64,000 nt of DNA from Acidobacteriota bacterium (GTDB lineage: Bacteria; Acidobacteriota; Terriglobia; Versatilivoradales; Versatilivoraceae): NCBI GenBank assembly GCA_022826755.1, contig JAJDUG010000026.1:1-64000 (forward strand). Direction: 5' to 3'. The position numbers were made by a program, and so were the translations under genes. The notes under the pieces were generated by a model. That model did no database searches, was not told the origin of the DNA, and saw only the letters and a program-made list of their open reading frames with translations. Position 1 is the stretch's first letter. Every line of letters begins with the position of its first letter. Below, piece after piece: positions 1-10,000 of this stretch.

Positions 1-3000
1 GATGCGGCGACCTTCAGCCATACGTCAGCCAGCGCCGATACGGACTACAACGGAGCTACGGTTTCGGACGTGGACGTGACCATCACCGACGACGAGACGG
101 CCGGGGTATCGGTTACCCCGACGGAGCTGACTCTCTCCGAAGGAGGCAGCAGCGGCTACGAGGTTGTCTTGGCCTCGAAGCCGTCCCACGACGTGACCAT
201 CACCGTCACTCGCAGTGGCGACGGGGACGTCGGCGTCGATGACCAGGAACTGACCTTCACCGGCTCGGACTGGAGCCAAGCGCAGACAGTGACGGTTTCG
301 GCCGCCCAGGACGACGATGCCCGGGATGATGCGGCAACCTTCGGTCACGCCGTTTCCAGCTCCGACGGAGACTACAGCGGGATCACGGTTTCGGACGTGG
401 ACGCGGCCGTCACCGACGACGAGACGGCCAGCGTGTCGATCACCCCGACGGAGCTGACTCTCTCCGAAGGAGGCAGGGGCGGCTACCAGGTAGTCCTGAC
501 CTCCCAACCCGCCCACGACGTGACGGTCATGATCAGTCACGATGGAGATGCAGAAATCGACAGCAACGCGGACAGGCTGACATTTTCGTCTTCCGACTGG
601 GACGCGTTGCAGACGGTGACGGTCCTGGCCTTGCAGGATGACGACGCCATCGATGACACGGGGACATTCAGCCACACGGCAGCCAGCACCGATGCGGACT
701 ACAACGGGGTCACGGTTCCGGAAGTGAACGTCACTGCCACAGATGACGAGACGCCCAACGTGTCGATCACGCCAACACTGCTGGCCCTCTCCGAAGGAGG
801 CAGCGACAGCTACCAGGTGGTCCTGACTTCACAACCCGCCCGCGACGTGACCGTCACCATCACCCACAGCGGGGACCCGGACATCGGCATCGATGCAGGC
901 TCCTTGACCTTTACGGCAACCAGTTGGAACGAGCCTCAGGCCGTAACGGTCGAGGCCTCTCCCGACGACGATGCGGTCAATGACACCGCAACGCTGGTCC
1001 ACTCCTCCACCAGCTCGGATGGGACCTATGACGGCCTGGTTTTGAGCGACGTGCGGATCTCTGCGAGTGATGATGACACGGCCGGCGTCAGTTTCACGCC
1101 CGCCACCTTGTCGATTCCTGAAGGCGCATCGAAAACCTACACCGTTGTGCTGAAGAGCAGACCCGCAAACACCGTCTATCTGGCAGTGAACAGTGACAAC
1201 CGGGATCTGACTCCTTCGCCGGTCTCGCTGACCTTCGATCCGAAAGAATGGAACTATCCTCAGACGGTGCGGGCACGGGCGGCTCAAGACGATGATGCCC
1301 TCGACGACAAGGCCCGGTTCAGCCATGCCGCCGCCAGCGCGGACCCGACCTACGAGGGAATTCCCGTGCGCCAGGTCGAAATCACGGTCAGCGACAATGA
1401 CTCGGCCGGTGTGAGGGTCACCCCGACCCGGTTGGAAATACCCGAGGACGCCTCCACAACCTATACGGTGGCCCTGACCTCCAGGCCATCCCGGCCGGTT
1501 GTCGTCGAGCTTAGCCACAGCGGCGATCCGGACATTTCCGCCGATGTGGCCCGGGTCACCTTCGAGCCTTCGGAATGGGACAACCCGGGTACCGTGACCG
1601 TTCAAGCCTCCCCGGACCCGGATGCGGTCGACGACACCGCTACCTTGACGCACTCGGCCAGCAGTTCCGATTCGACCTATGACGGGGCGCCGGTCGCCCC
1701 GGTGCGGATCACGGTCGGCGACCTGGATTCCGCGGGCGTAATGGTCACTCCCCTGGACCTCACAATTGACGAGGGAGCTTCCCGAGGCTACACCGTGGTA
1801 CTGACCTCGAAGCCGTCCCATGACGTTGTCGTCGGGGTGAATCGAGGCGGAGACGAGGACGTGGTTCCCCAGCCCGATTCCTTGACCTTTGATGTCTCGA
1901 ACTGGGATGAGCCCCAGACAGTCACCGTGCAGGCCTTGCAGGATCCGGACGCCGTCGACGACAACGCCACCCTGCTCCACTCGACCACCAGTTCGGACGG
2001 CGCCTATGACGGTTTGGCCGTCTCGGATGTTTCGGTTTCAGTCATCGATGACGACAACGTCGGGGTAATCGTCTCTCCCCGGGAACTCACCATTCCGGAG
2101 GGAACCTCCAAGACCTTCAGGGTAAGGCTGGCAAGCAAGCCCTCGGCGGAGGTCCATCTCGCCCTGGGCAGCAACAACAACGACCTCTCGCCATCGCCGG
2201 CCTCGCTGGCCTTGGGTCCCGCAACCTGGTCCGCGGTTCAAGAGGTAAGGGTGTCGATTGCCCAGGACGACGATGCCACCGACGAGGTAGCCACCTTGAC
2301 CTTTGCAGCCACCAGTTCCGATGCCGCCTATCACGGGATTCCCGTTCCTGACGTTTCGGTGGATATTACCGACGACGACAACTCCGGCGTCAGAATCGTG
2401 CCCAATCCGCACATGAGTGTTGCGGAGGGCGAATCCGCAACCTATACCGTCGTTCTGCTCTCTCAGCCCATGGCAGCCGTGGCTGTCGCAATCTCGAGCT
2501 CCAATCCCCGGAAACTGGCTGCCGCCCTGGATGAGGTGACCTTTACCCGGGACAACTGGAGCGTGGCTCAAACGGTGGCATTCGATACCTTCCAGGACGA
2601 CAATACCCTGGATGAGAATGAAGTGTTCAGCCATGACGCCAAAAGTCTCGATCCAGGATACAAGAGTATCTCCGTGAGGCCGCTCCTGGTTACCATTACC
2701 GACCGCACCGCCGAAGAACTCACCCACACGCTTCCAGTGCTTCTGTCGGCCATGTCGGGGGCGCTGGCGGAGAGCATTCAAACCGCCGTTGAATCCCGTT
2801 TCGAACGCCGCCGCCAGTTGCAACGCATGAAGCAGGAACAGGGTTGGTGGATGCCGACCTATGATCAGGATCAGTCCCGGCATTCGCCGGAATTCGATCC
2901 TTCCGGCGGACCTGAGACGGAACCGATCCTTTCTCGGGCTTCATTCGGCTTCCCGCTTGCGGGCAATTCCTTCCGCGGAAGCTACTGGAGACCCGTGTTG

Positions 3001-4089
3001 TGGGGCCATGGCGATTCCCAGCATTTCAACCGCAACAGCTCCCCGGTCGACTTCCGAGGAAGACTGAGAGCGACCCACGTCGGTATGGATCTCTTCTCCA
3101 ACCGCCAGGTGCTGGCCGGCCTTTCCTTTGCGCGAAGCTGGGGTGCGATGACTTATAGCGATGATCGAGAGGGGCGACTGGCGGCCAGTTTCGACACGCT
3201 GCACCCTTATCTCTACTGGCAGCCGCACCGTCGCCTGAGCCTTTGGGGGATCGGCGGCACGGGAAGCGGCACTGTCGATCTCATGGACCCCCGACTGGCG
3301 CACGTCTTCGATGCCGACTTCCGGATGTGGGCCGCGGGGCTGCGCTCCCTTCTGACCAGGCCGGGCAGGAATGAGCTGGCAATTCGTCTGGATGGATTCA
3401 TGTCCAACTTGGGGATCGACCCTATTGAGCGTATCAGCGAGGTGCATGGGAGCGCGTCGCGAGCGCGGGCCATGCTGGAAGCGGTCCACCAGAGCGGCGG
3501 AAGGAAGCGCTCCTTCAGCCTCAAGGGTGAGCTCGGCGGCCGTCTGGATCGAGGGGAAGCGGTGCACGGTACGGCCTTGGAAACCGGTCTGCGCCTGGGT
3601 TTCATCGACAACCCCACCGGCCTGGACCTGGCCCTGCAGGGTCGAGTGCTGCTCTTTCACGACGGGGGCTACCGGGACTGGGGAGCCGGACTGCAGGCAA
3701 GCTGGGATCCGGGAAACAAGCGGCGGGGTCTGCGGATGTCAGCCCTCGCTTCTCATGGACAAAATGGCGGGGGTAGGGCGGCTTTGTGGGACTATGCCTA
3801 TGCGTCTGGCCGGGGAAGGGATTACCAGGGCAATACTGTTCCTGTGAACCGGATCGACAGCGAAGGCGCCTACGGCGTAGAGGTACTGCGGGGAAGGGGA
3901 CTGCTGACGCCCTTCAGCCGTCTCCGCTGGTCCGGACATGGGAAGGAAATAAGCGTTGGGGGAGAATTCGGCCTTCAGCCGTCTACCCCTGACACCAACC
4001 CCTTGAACCTGGAACTGGAAGGCACTCGAGGGAAAGGCAGCCGCGGCGCCGACATGGGCGTCCGCTTCCGCATGTCCATTCCATTCTGA
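1..4089 (+). CDS. Repeat-rich secreted protein with C-terminal autotransporter-like barrel (5' end outside window)
   Basis: The reading frame is already open at base 1, so the N-terminus and signal peptide lie to the left. Eight tandem repeats of about 108-109 residues run from about base 100 to 2710. Each begins with a GVxVTPxxLTLxEG-like strand, has a Y-x-V-x-L-x-S-x-P segment and a central S-x-W-x-x-x-Q-x-V-T-V strand, and ends in an acidic D-D-D/T-D-D turn, as in Calx-beta-like adhesin repeats. A short helical linker (about 2710-2850) leads to a 380-residue region rich in alternating hydrophobic and aromatic residues that ends in phenylalanine, typical of an outer-membrane barrel. I infer an autotransporter-style surface adhesin whose repeats are displayed outside the cell. 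Aspartates in the turns suggest calcium binding, which is inference. The gene stands alone; the next gene is on the other strand. Confidence 0.75.
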   Translation, partial: DAATFSHTSASADTDYNGATVSDVDVTITDDETAGVSVTPTELTLSEGGSSGYEVVLASKPSHDVTITVTRSGDGDVGVDDQELTFTGSDWSQAQTVTVSAAQDDDARDDAATFGHAVSSSDGDYSGITVSDVDAAVTDDETASVSITPTELTLSEGGRGGYQVVLTSQPAHDVTVMISHDGDAEIDSNADRLTFSSSDWDALQTVTVLALQDDDAIDDTGTFSHTAASTDADYNGVTVPEVNVTATDDETPNVSITPTLLALSEGGSDSYQVVLTSQPARDVTVTITHSGDPDIGIDAGSLTFTATSWNEPQAVTVEASPDDDAVNDTATLVHSSTSSDGTYDGLVLSDVRISASDDDTAGVSFTPATLSIPEGASKTYTVVLKSRPANTVYLAVNSDNRDLTPSPVSLTFDPKEWNYPQTVRARAAQDDDALDDKARFSHAAASADPTYEGIPVRQVEITVSDNDSAGVRVTPTRLEIPEDASTTYTVALTSRPSRPVVVELSHSGDPDISADVARVTFEPSEWDNPGTVTVQASPDPDAVDDTATLTHSASSSDSTYDGAPVAPVRITVGDLDSAGVMVTPLDLTIDEGASRGYTVVLTSKPSHDVVVGVNRGGDEDVVPQPDSLTFDVSNWDEPQTVTVQALQDPDAVDDNATLLHSTTSSDGAYDGLAVSDVSVSVIDDDNVGVIVSPRELTIPEGTSKTFRVRLASKPSAEVHLALGSNNNDLSPSPASLALGPATWSAVQEVRVSIAQDDDATDEVATLTFAATSSDAAYHGIPVPDVSVDITDDDNSGVRIVPNPHMSVAEGESATYTVVLLSQPMAAVAVAISSSNPRKLAAALDEVTFTRDNWSVAQTVAFDTFQDDNTLDENEVFSHDAKSLDPGYKSISVRPLLVTITDRTAEELTHTLPVLLSAMSGALAESIQTAVESRFERRRQLQRMKQEQGWWMPTYDQDQSRHSPEFDPSGGPETEPILSRASFGFPLAGNSFRGSYWRPVLWGHGDSQHFNRNSSPVDFRGRLRATHVGMDLFSNRQVLAGLSFARSWGAMTYSDDREGRLAASFDTLHPYLYWQPHRRLSLWGIGGTGSGTVDLMDPRLAHVFDADFRMWAAGLRSLLTRPGRNELAIRLDGFMSNLGIDPIERISEVHGSASRARAMLEAVHQSGGRKRSFSLKGELGGRLDRGEAVHGTALETGLRLGFIDNPTGLDLALQGRVLLFHDGGYRDWGAGLQASWDPGNKRRGLRMSALASHGQNGGGRAALWDYAYASGRGRDYQGNTVPVNRIDSEGAYGVEVLRGRGLLTPFSRLRWSGHGKEISVGGEFGLQPSTPDTNPLNLELEGTRGKGSRGADMGVRFRMSIPF

Positions 4090-4229
4090 ATCCGGCCCCA
4101 CCGGGCGGAAAGCTCAAAACCGTTTCACTCAACTCGTCCAGTGACTGCCAGTCGCTTGCCATGGTCGATCTCCACGCCCGGGCATCCGGTTGCTGCAAAC
4201 CAGGACGCCCGCTGCCGCCCGGCCTCGGC

Positions 4230-5762
4230 TCAATCCTTCCCCTTCCCGTCCCACAGGGTCAGGCCCCGCAGCCGGGCCCTGGAAGGAGCGGGGAACGCCA
4301 GGCTGATCAGGTAGCCCGGAATGACCGTGCCCGCGAAGCTGATGAAGGTCAGCCAGAACTTGGAGACCTGCTCGACGGTGGCGGCGGTGTAGGGGTCGGG
4401 TCCTCCCGGCAGCAGCAGCCACTGACCGTCGATCTTGAACAGCCAGTACCTGGTCACCAGCACCAGTCCGTAGCCGACCACCGCTCCCATTGAGGTCCCC
4501 CAACCCGTGGCCCGCCGGGTGGCGGTTCCCAGCACGAACATGCCGACCGCGCACCCGAAGAACGGGGCCGCCACCGTAGCCATGGTGCCCACGATGGTGT
4601 CCTGTCCGGTCAGGGTCTGCGCCAGCACCGCGATGACGACGGCCCAGACCAGCGTCAGCCCGCGAGCCAGCTTCAGGCAGTGGCCGTCGGGAGCATCGGG
4701 CCGGATCAGCCGCTTGTAGTAGTCTTCCACGCAGACCGTGCTGATGGTGTGGGTCCCCGAATCGATGCTCGACATGGCGGCTGCGAATATGGCGGCCAGG
4801 ATGAGGCCCGCCAGGCCGCCCCGCATTTCGTTCAGGACGAAGTGGGGGAAGGCCCGGTCGGCGCTCCCGATCCCCACGGCCAGTTCCGGGTTCAACTGGT
4901 GGTGGGCGTAGAGAGCCAGCCCCAGGCCGTAGATCAGCACGGTGACCGGGATCGACAGGAAGGGCTTGAACCACACGGCCCGCCGGGCCTCTCGCAGCGA
5001 CCCGCAGGAGAGGTAGCGCTGCATGCTGACCTGGTCGGTCAGGTTGGCGACGCCGTTGACGGCGCCCGCGGTCACGGCCATCCAGACGGTGATGCGGGTT
5101 GTGGGATCCAGGCTGAAGTTGAACATCCTCAGCTTGTCGTCGCGGACCATCACGGCCAGCAGCTCGGAGGCCGGGTCCTTCCAGAAGATCAGGGCGACCG
5201 CCGCGGCCAGGCCCAGGGTGAAGAGGAAAAACTGCAGGACGTCGGTCCAGATGATGGCCTTCATGCCCCCCACCAGGGTATAGGCGGTGGCCACCGCCGT
5301 GGTCAGGACGATGGAGACCGCGGGCTCGATCCCGGTGAGCTCCTCGATGGCCAGGGAGACGGCCACCACGATGGTGGCCATCCAGGCCAGGCGGGAGATG
5401 ATGAAGACCGCGCTGGCCAGGAGCCGGGTGGGATAGTTGAACCTCCGTTCCAGGTATTCGTAGATGGAGGTCAGGTTCAGTCGATAGAAGAAGTCCAGGA
5501 AGAAATAGATTGCGAGGGGCACGCACAGAAAGCCGCAGATGCTGAAGAGGAGATACTGCAGGTCGTAGCCGTAGGCCTCGCCCGGGGTTCCCAGGTAGCT
5601 GATGGCCGACAGCAGGCTGGCCAGTTGGGAGATGCCCACCGCCGCCCAGCCCATGGATCGTCCCGCCAACAGGTAGTTGGCCGAGCTTCCCTGCTGGCGC
5701 GAAAATCCGAAGCCGATCGCCATCACCAGCAGCGCGTAGACCAGGATCAACCCGTAGTCCAT
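4230..5762 (-). CDS. Sodium:solute symporter, SSS family
   Basis: A 510-residue polytopic membrane protein with about a dozen hydrophobic segments. It begins MDYGLILVYALLVMAIGF and contains the SSS-type early segment with SMGWAAVGISQLASLLSAI and the YEYLERRF motif after the fourth helix. Family members couple sodium entry to uptake of sugars, amino acids, organic acids or similar solutes; the substrate cannot be read from the sequence. I chose ATG at 5762. An in-frame TTG at 5795 has a GGGAG element about nine bases upstream and would add 11 residues before the first helix, so it remains possible. The gene diverges from the hydroxyacid dehydrogenase at 6018, which may point to an organic-acid substrate, but that is speculative. 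Confidence 0.85.
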   Translation of the reverse strand: MDYGLILVYALLVMAIGFGFSRQQGSSANYLLAGRSMGWAAVGISQLASLLSAISYLGTPGEAYGYDLQYLLFSICGFLCVPLAIYFFLDFFYRLNLTSIYEYLERRFNYPTRLLASAVFIISRLAWMATIVVAVSLAIEELTGIEPAVSIVLTTAVATAYTLVGGMKAIIWTDVLQFFLFTLGLAAAVALIFWKDPASELLAVMVRDDKLRMFNFSLDPTTRITVWMAVTAGAVNGVANLTDQVSMQRYLSCGSLREARRAVWFKPFLSIPVTVLIYGLGLALYAHHQLNPELAVGIGSADRAFPHFVLNEMRGGLAGLILAAIFAAAMSSIDSGTHTISTVCVEDYYKRLIRPDAPDGHCLKLARGLTLVWAVVIAVLAQTLTGQDTIVGTMATVAAPFFGCAVGMFVLGTATRRATGWGTSMGAVVGYGLVLVTRYWLFKIDGQWLLLPGGPDPYTAATVEQVSKFWLTFISFAGTVIPGYLISLAFPAPSRARLRGLTLWDGKGKD

Positions 5763-6017
5763 CCCCTGCAGTTGAATCTGGCAGAGCAAAGCCAACGGCG
5801 AGGCTCCCTGGGGTGGTCGTCACCCGAACGTCGATCACGGAAAGCAGGAACGGCATTGTACACCCTGTTTCGCAGGTTCGGGCACTGAACCTGAGGGTGG
5901 GGCGATCGGGCGGGGCCGCGGCCAGGTGAACATCGCCGGGCTTGACGGTCGCCCGGCGGTGCGGTAACTTCGGTCGAATTTTATTGCCAATCCAAACAAC
6001 CATGGGGGCTCAAATCC

Positions 6018-6974
6018 ATGAAAGTTGTCCTCGACAGCGAAGCCGACCGCGAGTTTGTCGCGGAACTCAGGAAATCTTTTCCATCAGTCGACTTCTGTGA
6101 GGCGCCCACCCAGGCCGATCAGATCCGGGAGATCCCCGACGCCGAGGTGCTGTTCGGGGCCATCACCCCGGCCGTCTTCGAGGCGGCCGGGAAGTTGCGC
6201 TGGTGTCACTTCGTAGGGGCGGGATTCGATCCGCTGGTGCGGGGCAATCCCAAGTTCGTGGCCAGCGACGTGGTCCTGACCAACGCACCCGCCACCCATG
6301 CGATCGCCATGGCCGACCACGTCATGGGCATGATTCTGATGCTCGCCCACCGGATGGTGGACATGCTGGACGATCAGCGGGCCCACCGCTGGGACGTCGA
6401 CAAGTACCGGGCCCAGATCACCGAGCTCGAGGGCACCACCATGGGGATTCTGGCCCTGGGCGCCATCGGGCGAGCCGTGGCCGTGCGGGCTCAGGCCTTC
6501 GGCATGCGGGTCTATGGCGTGGACGTGAAGCCCATGGAGCCGCCGCCGGGAGTGACCGAGGCCTGGACTCTCGACGGCCTGGAGCGGTTGCTCGAGGTCT
6601 CCGACTGGTTCGTGGTGACGGCGCCCCTTACCGACGGCACCGAAGGTCTGCTGAACCGGGAGAGGATCGGCCGGCTCAAGCAGGGCAGCCGCCTGATCGT
6701 CATCTCCCGGGGCGGCATCGTGGACGAGGCGGCGGTGGCGGACGGGCTGAGGTCAGGGAGTATCGCCGGGGCCGGCTTCGACGCCACCAGGCCCGAGCCC
6801 CCGGCCGACGACAGCCCGCTGTGGGACATGCCCAACGTCCTGATCTCCCCCCACGTCTCTGGTGATTCACCCCAGACCTGGGAGCGCCGCTACCGGATCT
6901 TCAAGGACAACCTGGCCCGCTACCTCAAGGGAGAGCCCCTGCTGAACATCTGCGACAAGCGGGCCGGATTCTGA
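6018..6974 (+). CDS. D-isomer-specific 2-hydroxyacid dehydrogenase, NAD-binding
   Basis: A 318-residue protein of the usual length for this family, which reduces 2-oxoacids to D-2-hydroxyacids with NAD(P)H. The Rossmann segment is visible near residues 138-160 (GILALGAIGRAVAVRAQAFG followed by a V-Y-G-V-D strand). The catalytic regions are present: the arginine of VISRGGIVDEAAV near residue 236, and the histidine of ISPHVSG near residue 280. The N-terminal substrate domain carries the WCHFVGAGFDPL segment. The ATG at 6018 is preceded by a GGGGG run that can serve as a ribosome binding site. It diverges from the SSS symporter across about 220 bases. The exact substrate is unknown. Confidence 0.88.
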   Translation: MKVVLDSEADREFVAELRKSFPSVDFCEAPTQADQIREIPDAEVLFGAITPAVFEAAGKLRWCHFVGAGFDPLVRGNPKFVASDVVLTNAPATHAIAMADHVMGMILMLAHRMVDMLDDQRAHRWDVDKYRAQITELEGTTMGILALGAIGRAVAVRAQAFGMRVYGVDVKPMEPPPGVTEAWTLDGLERLLEVSDWFVVTAPLTDGTEGLLNRERIGRLKQGSRLIVISRGGIVDEAAVADGLRSGSIAGAGFDATRPEPPADDSPLWDMPNVLISPHVSGDSPQTWERRYRIFKDNLARYLKGEPLLNICDKRAGF

Positions 6975-7032
6975 CGGTCGCGGGACCGACGGTTCCCGCC
7001 CGGCCTCACGATACAGGGGAGGCGAGGTGCTA

Positions 7033-10000
7033 ATGTCACAAGGACGCGAAGTAGTTGCTGTTGAATCGGGTCCTCAGTGCACCTCCCGTTCTGGTAGACG
7101 GGAGTGGCCTCGGCTCCTCCATGCCGCGCCTCCGACAGTGCTGATCGGCCTTGTGGCGCTGCTGGGGAGCCTGTTGCCGGCCGCCGAGGCCCGAGCTCAA
7201 GGTCTTGCAGCCGACAGGGCGGCTCTGGTGGCGCTCTACAACGCCACCGATGGTCCCAATTGGCGCAATAGGAGAAACTGGTTGAGCAACCTGCCGCTGG
7301 ACCAGTGGAATGGCGTAGCCGTCCGCAATGGGAGGGTTACGGGGTTGCTTCTTATCGGCAATCGACTGAAGGGGCGCATTCCGCCGGAGTTGGGCAATCT
7401 CTCCGAGCTCGAGCGGCTGTCTTTCTCCGGCAATCAACTGAGGGGGTCCATACCGTCCCAACTGGGGAAGCTCGCCAACATCAAGTGGCTGATTCTCTCC
7501 AGCAACCGGCTGACGGGGTCGATACCGTTGGCGCTGAGCCGTCTTGCCCAACTTGAAAGGCTGATTCTGGGCAGCAACCAACTGACGGGATCCATACCGC
7601 CGCAACTGGGCAATATCGGCAAATTAAGGGAACTGGATCTCGGCTTCAACAGACTGACGGGTTCGGTGCCATCCGAGTTGGGCCGTCTGGCCGGCCTCGA
7701 GCTGCTCATTCTGGTTGCCAACCAATTGACAGGGTCCATACCGCCGGAGTTGGGCAATCTCGCCAGTCTGCGGGAGCTCAGTCTCGAACAAAATCAACTG
7801 GCGGGGCCCATACCACCGGAGTTGGGCAATCTCGCCAACCTGCAGAGGTTGGCTCTCAGCAACAACCCACTGAGGGGGCCCATACCGCCCGAGCTGGGCA
7901 GTCTCGCCAACCTGCTGACGTTGGGTCTCACCTCCAGCCAACTGACGGGGTCGATACCGCCGGAGCTCGGCAGTCTGGCAAAACTTGAGACGTTGTCTCT
8001 CATGGGCAACGAACTGACGGGGCACCTGCCGCCGGAGTTGGGCAACCTTTCCAACCTGCGGCACTTCTTTCTCGTCGGCAACCAACTGACCGGATCCCTG
8101 CCGCCGGAGTTGGGCAATCTCGTCAGCCTCGAGCTGCTTTGGTTGTCCGAAAATCAGTTGACCGGGCCCATACCGCCGGAGTTTAGCAATCTCACCAAGC
8201 TTCGGCAGTTGGCTCTCGGCACCAACCAGCTAACGGGGTCCATACCGCCGGAACTGGGCGATCTCGCCAACCTTGAGACGCTGACTATGGGTGGCAACCG
8301 ACTGACGGGGTCTATACCGTCGCAGTTGGGCAATCTCGTCAGCCTTCAGGTGCTGTCTGTCGACACCAACCGACTGACGGGGCCGATCCCGCCCGAGCTG
8401 GGCGATCTCGCCAGCCTCGATACGCTGTATCTGGGTGACAACCGACTGACGGGGTCTCTGCCGTCGGAGCTGGGCAAACTCGGCAACCTTCGGGCACTGA
8501 TTCTCGACACCAACCAGTTGACAGAGCCCATTCCCCTGTCTTTCGCCAACCTGGAAGCGTTGAGCCAGTTCCGGTTCTTTTTGAACCCTGGTCTGTGTGC
8601 CGGGGCGGACAGAGTCATCCGGAACTGGCTTGATGATATTGGAGAGGCTCTGGGTCCGGACTGCTCTCCTTCGCTCACTCTGTCGGTCACTCCATCCGAT
8701 CTGGTCGAGGGTGGCGGCGCAACCTCCGTTATGGTGACGGCCAGGCACACACCGGTGAGCAGGTTGACCAGGGTTCATCTGCTCATCGGCGGCACGGCGA
8801 TGCTGGGAGAGAGCCACGACTACACGCTTGTCGGTTTCTCCGGGTCATTCGACACTATGCTCAACATTCTGACCATCCCGGCCAATAGCTCCAGCGGAAC
8901 CACGGTCCTGACTTTTGTTCCGCGGTCCGACAGCCTGATCGAGGGCACGGAATACATCCTTCTCCAGGCCTTTGTCGGGGGCAGGCTGCAAGACCTCCAG
9001 GGAGCGAAAATCGGAGGTTCAGCCTTCCTTGACCTGAACGACCGGGTGTCGTGCGCAGCCAGGGACCGGGCGGCACTGGAGGCTCTCTACGAATCGACCG
9101 GCGGGACCGAATGGACCAACGGCATGAACTGGTTGAGCGTCAGGCCTCTGTCCGAGTGGTACGGGGTCACTGTCGACTTCAACGGATGTGTGACGCAGTT
9201 GGATCTCTCCAACAACCATCTGACTGGGACCCTCCCTTCCCAGTTGGGCGACCTGGTCCATCTCGAAGGACTGGATCTTCGGGGCAATCGACTGACCGGG
9301 ATGGTTCCCCCATCGTTCACCAACCTCGAAGCATTGCTACACTTCCGGTTCCACCGGAACTCCGGTCTCTGCGCTCAGGCGGACACCTCCATCAGGACCT
9401 GGCTCAATGGCATCGGGGATGTTCGAGGTCCGGATTGCTCTTCCGTCTTCGTCCCCGTCCTTCTGGCCTCGGCCGGACGCAAGAGCTCTTTCTTCACCTC
9501 GGAGCTGACCCTCACCAACCGGGGCGCCGAGGAGGCGGTCCTTCACTACACCTACACTGTCCACGAGGGAGGTCGAAGCGGAACGGCTACCGACGGGCTG
9601 GCCCCCGGGCGCCAGAGAATCCAGTCCGACGCCCTGGGATACCTGATGGGCTTGGGCGTGCCGATTCCGGAGACGGGGAACCGGATCGGGACTCTGAGGG
9701 TGGAAGTTTCAGGGTCTTCATCAGTGAGCGTGGTGGCGCGCACCACCACCGCCGTCCCCGAAGGCCGCGCCGGCCTGGCCTATCCCGGCATCCCCGAAGC
9801 AGAGGGTTTCCACGAACCCGTCTACCTGTGTGGGCTGCGGCAGAACACCCGGGACCGCTCCAACGTGGCCCTGCAGAACATGGGGGTTCCCGGAGACGGC
9901 CCCATCACCCTGAGAACCACCCTCTTTTCCGGGGAGGCCGACGACATCACCTCCCGCCTGGTGGGCGAGGAGACCCTCCCGCCGGGAGGCTTCCACCAGT

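Noticed and set aside
4680-5888. Long open frame (402 codons) antisense to the SSS symporter
   Set aside because: Composition is glycine, histidine and arginine rich with no motifs, and the opposite frame encodes a clear transporter.
7340-8530. Regular 72-base periodicity that could suggest a CRISPR-like array
   Set aside because: The period equals 24 codons and matches leucine-rich repeats in an intact reading frame; there are no conserved repeat and variable spacer blocks.
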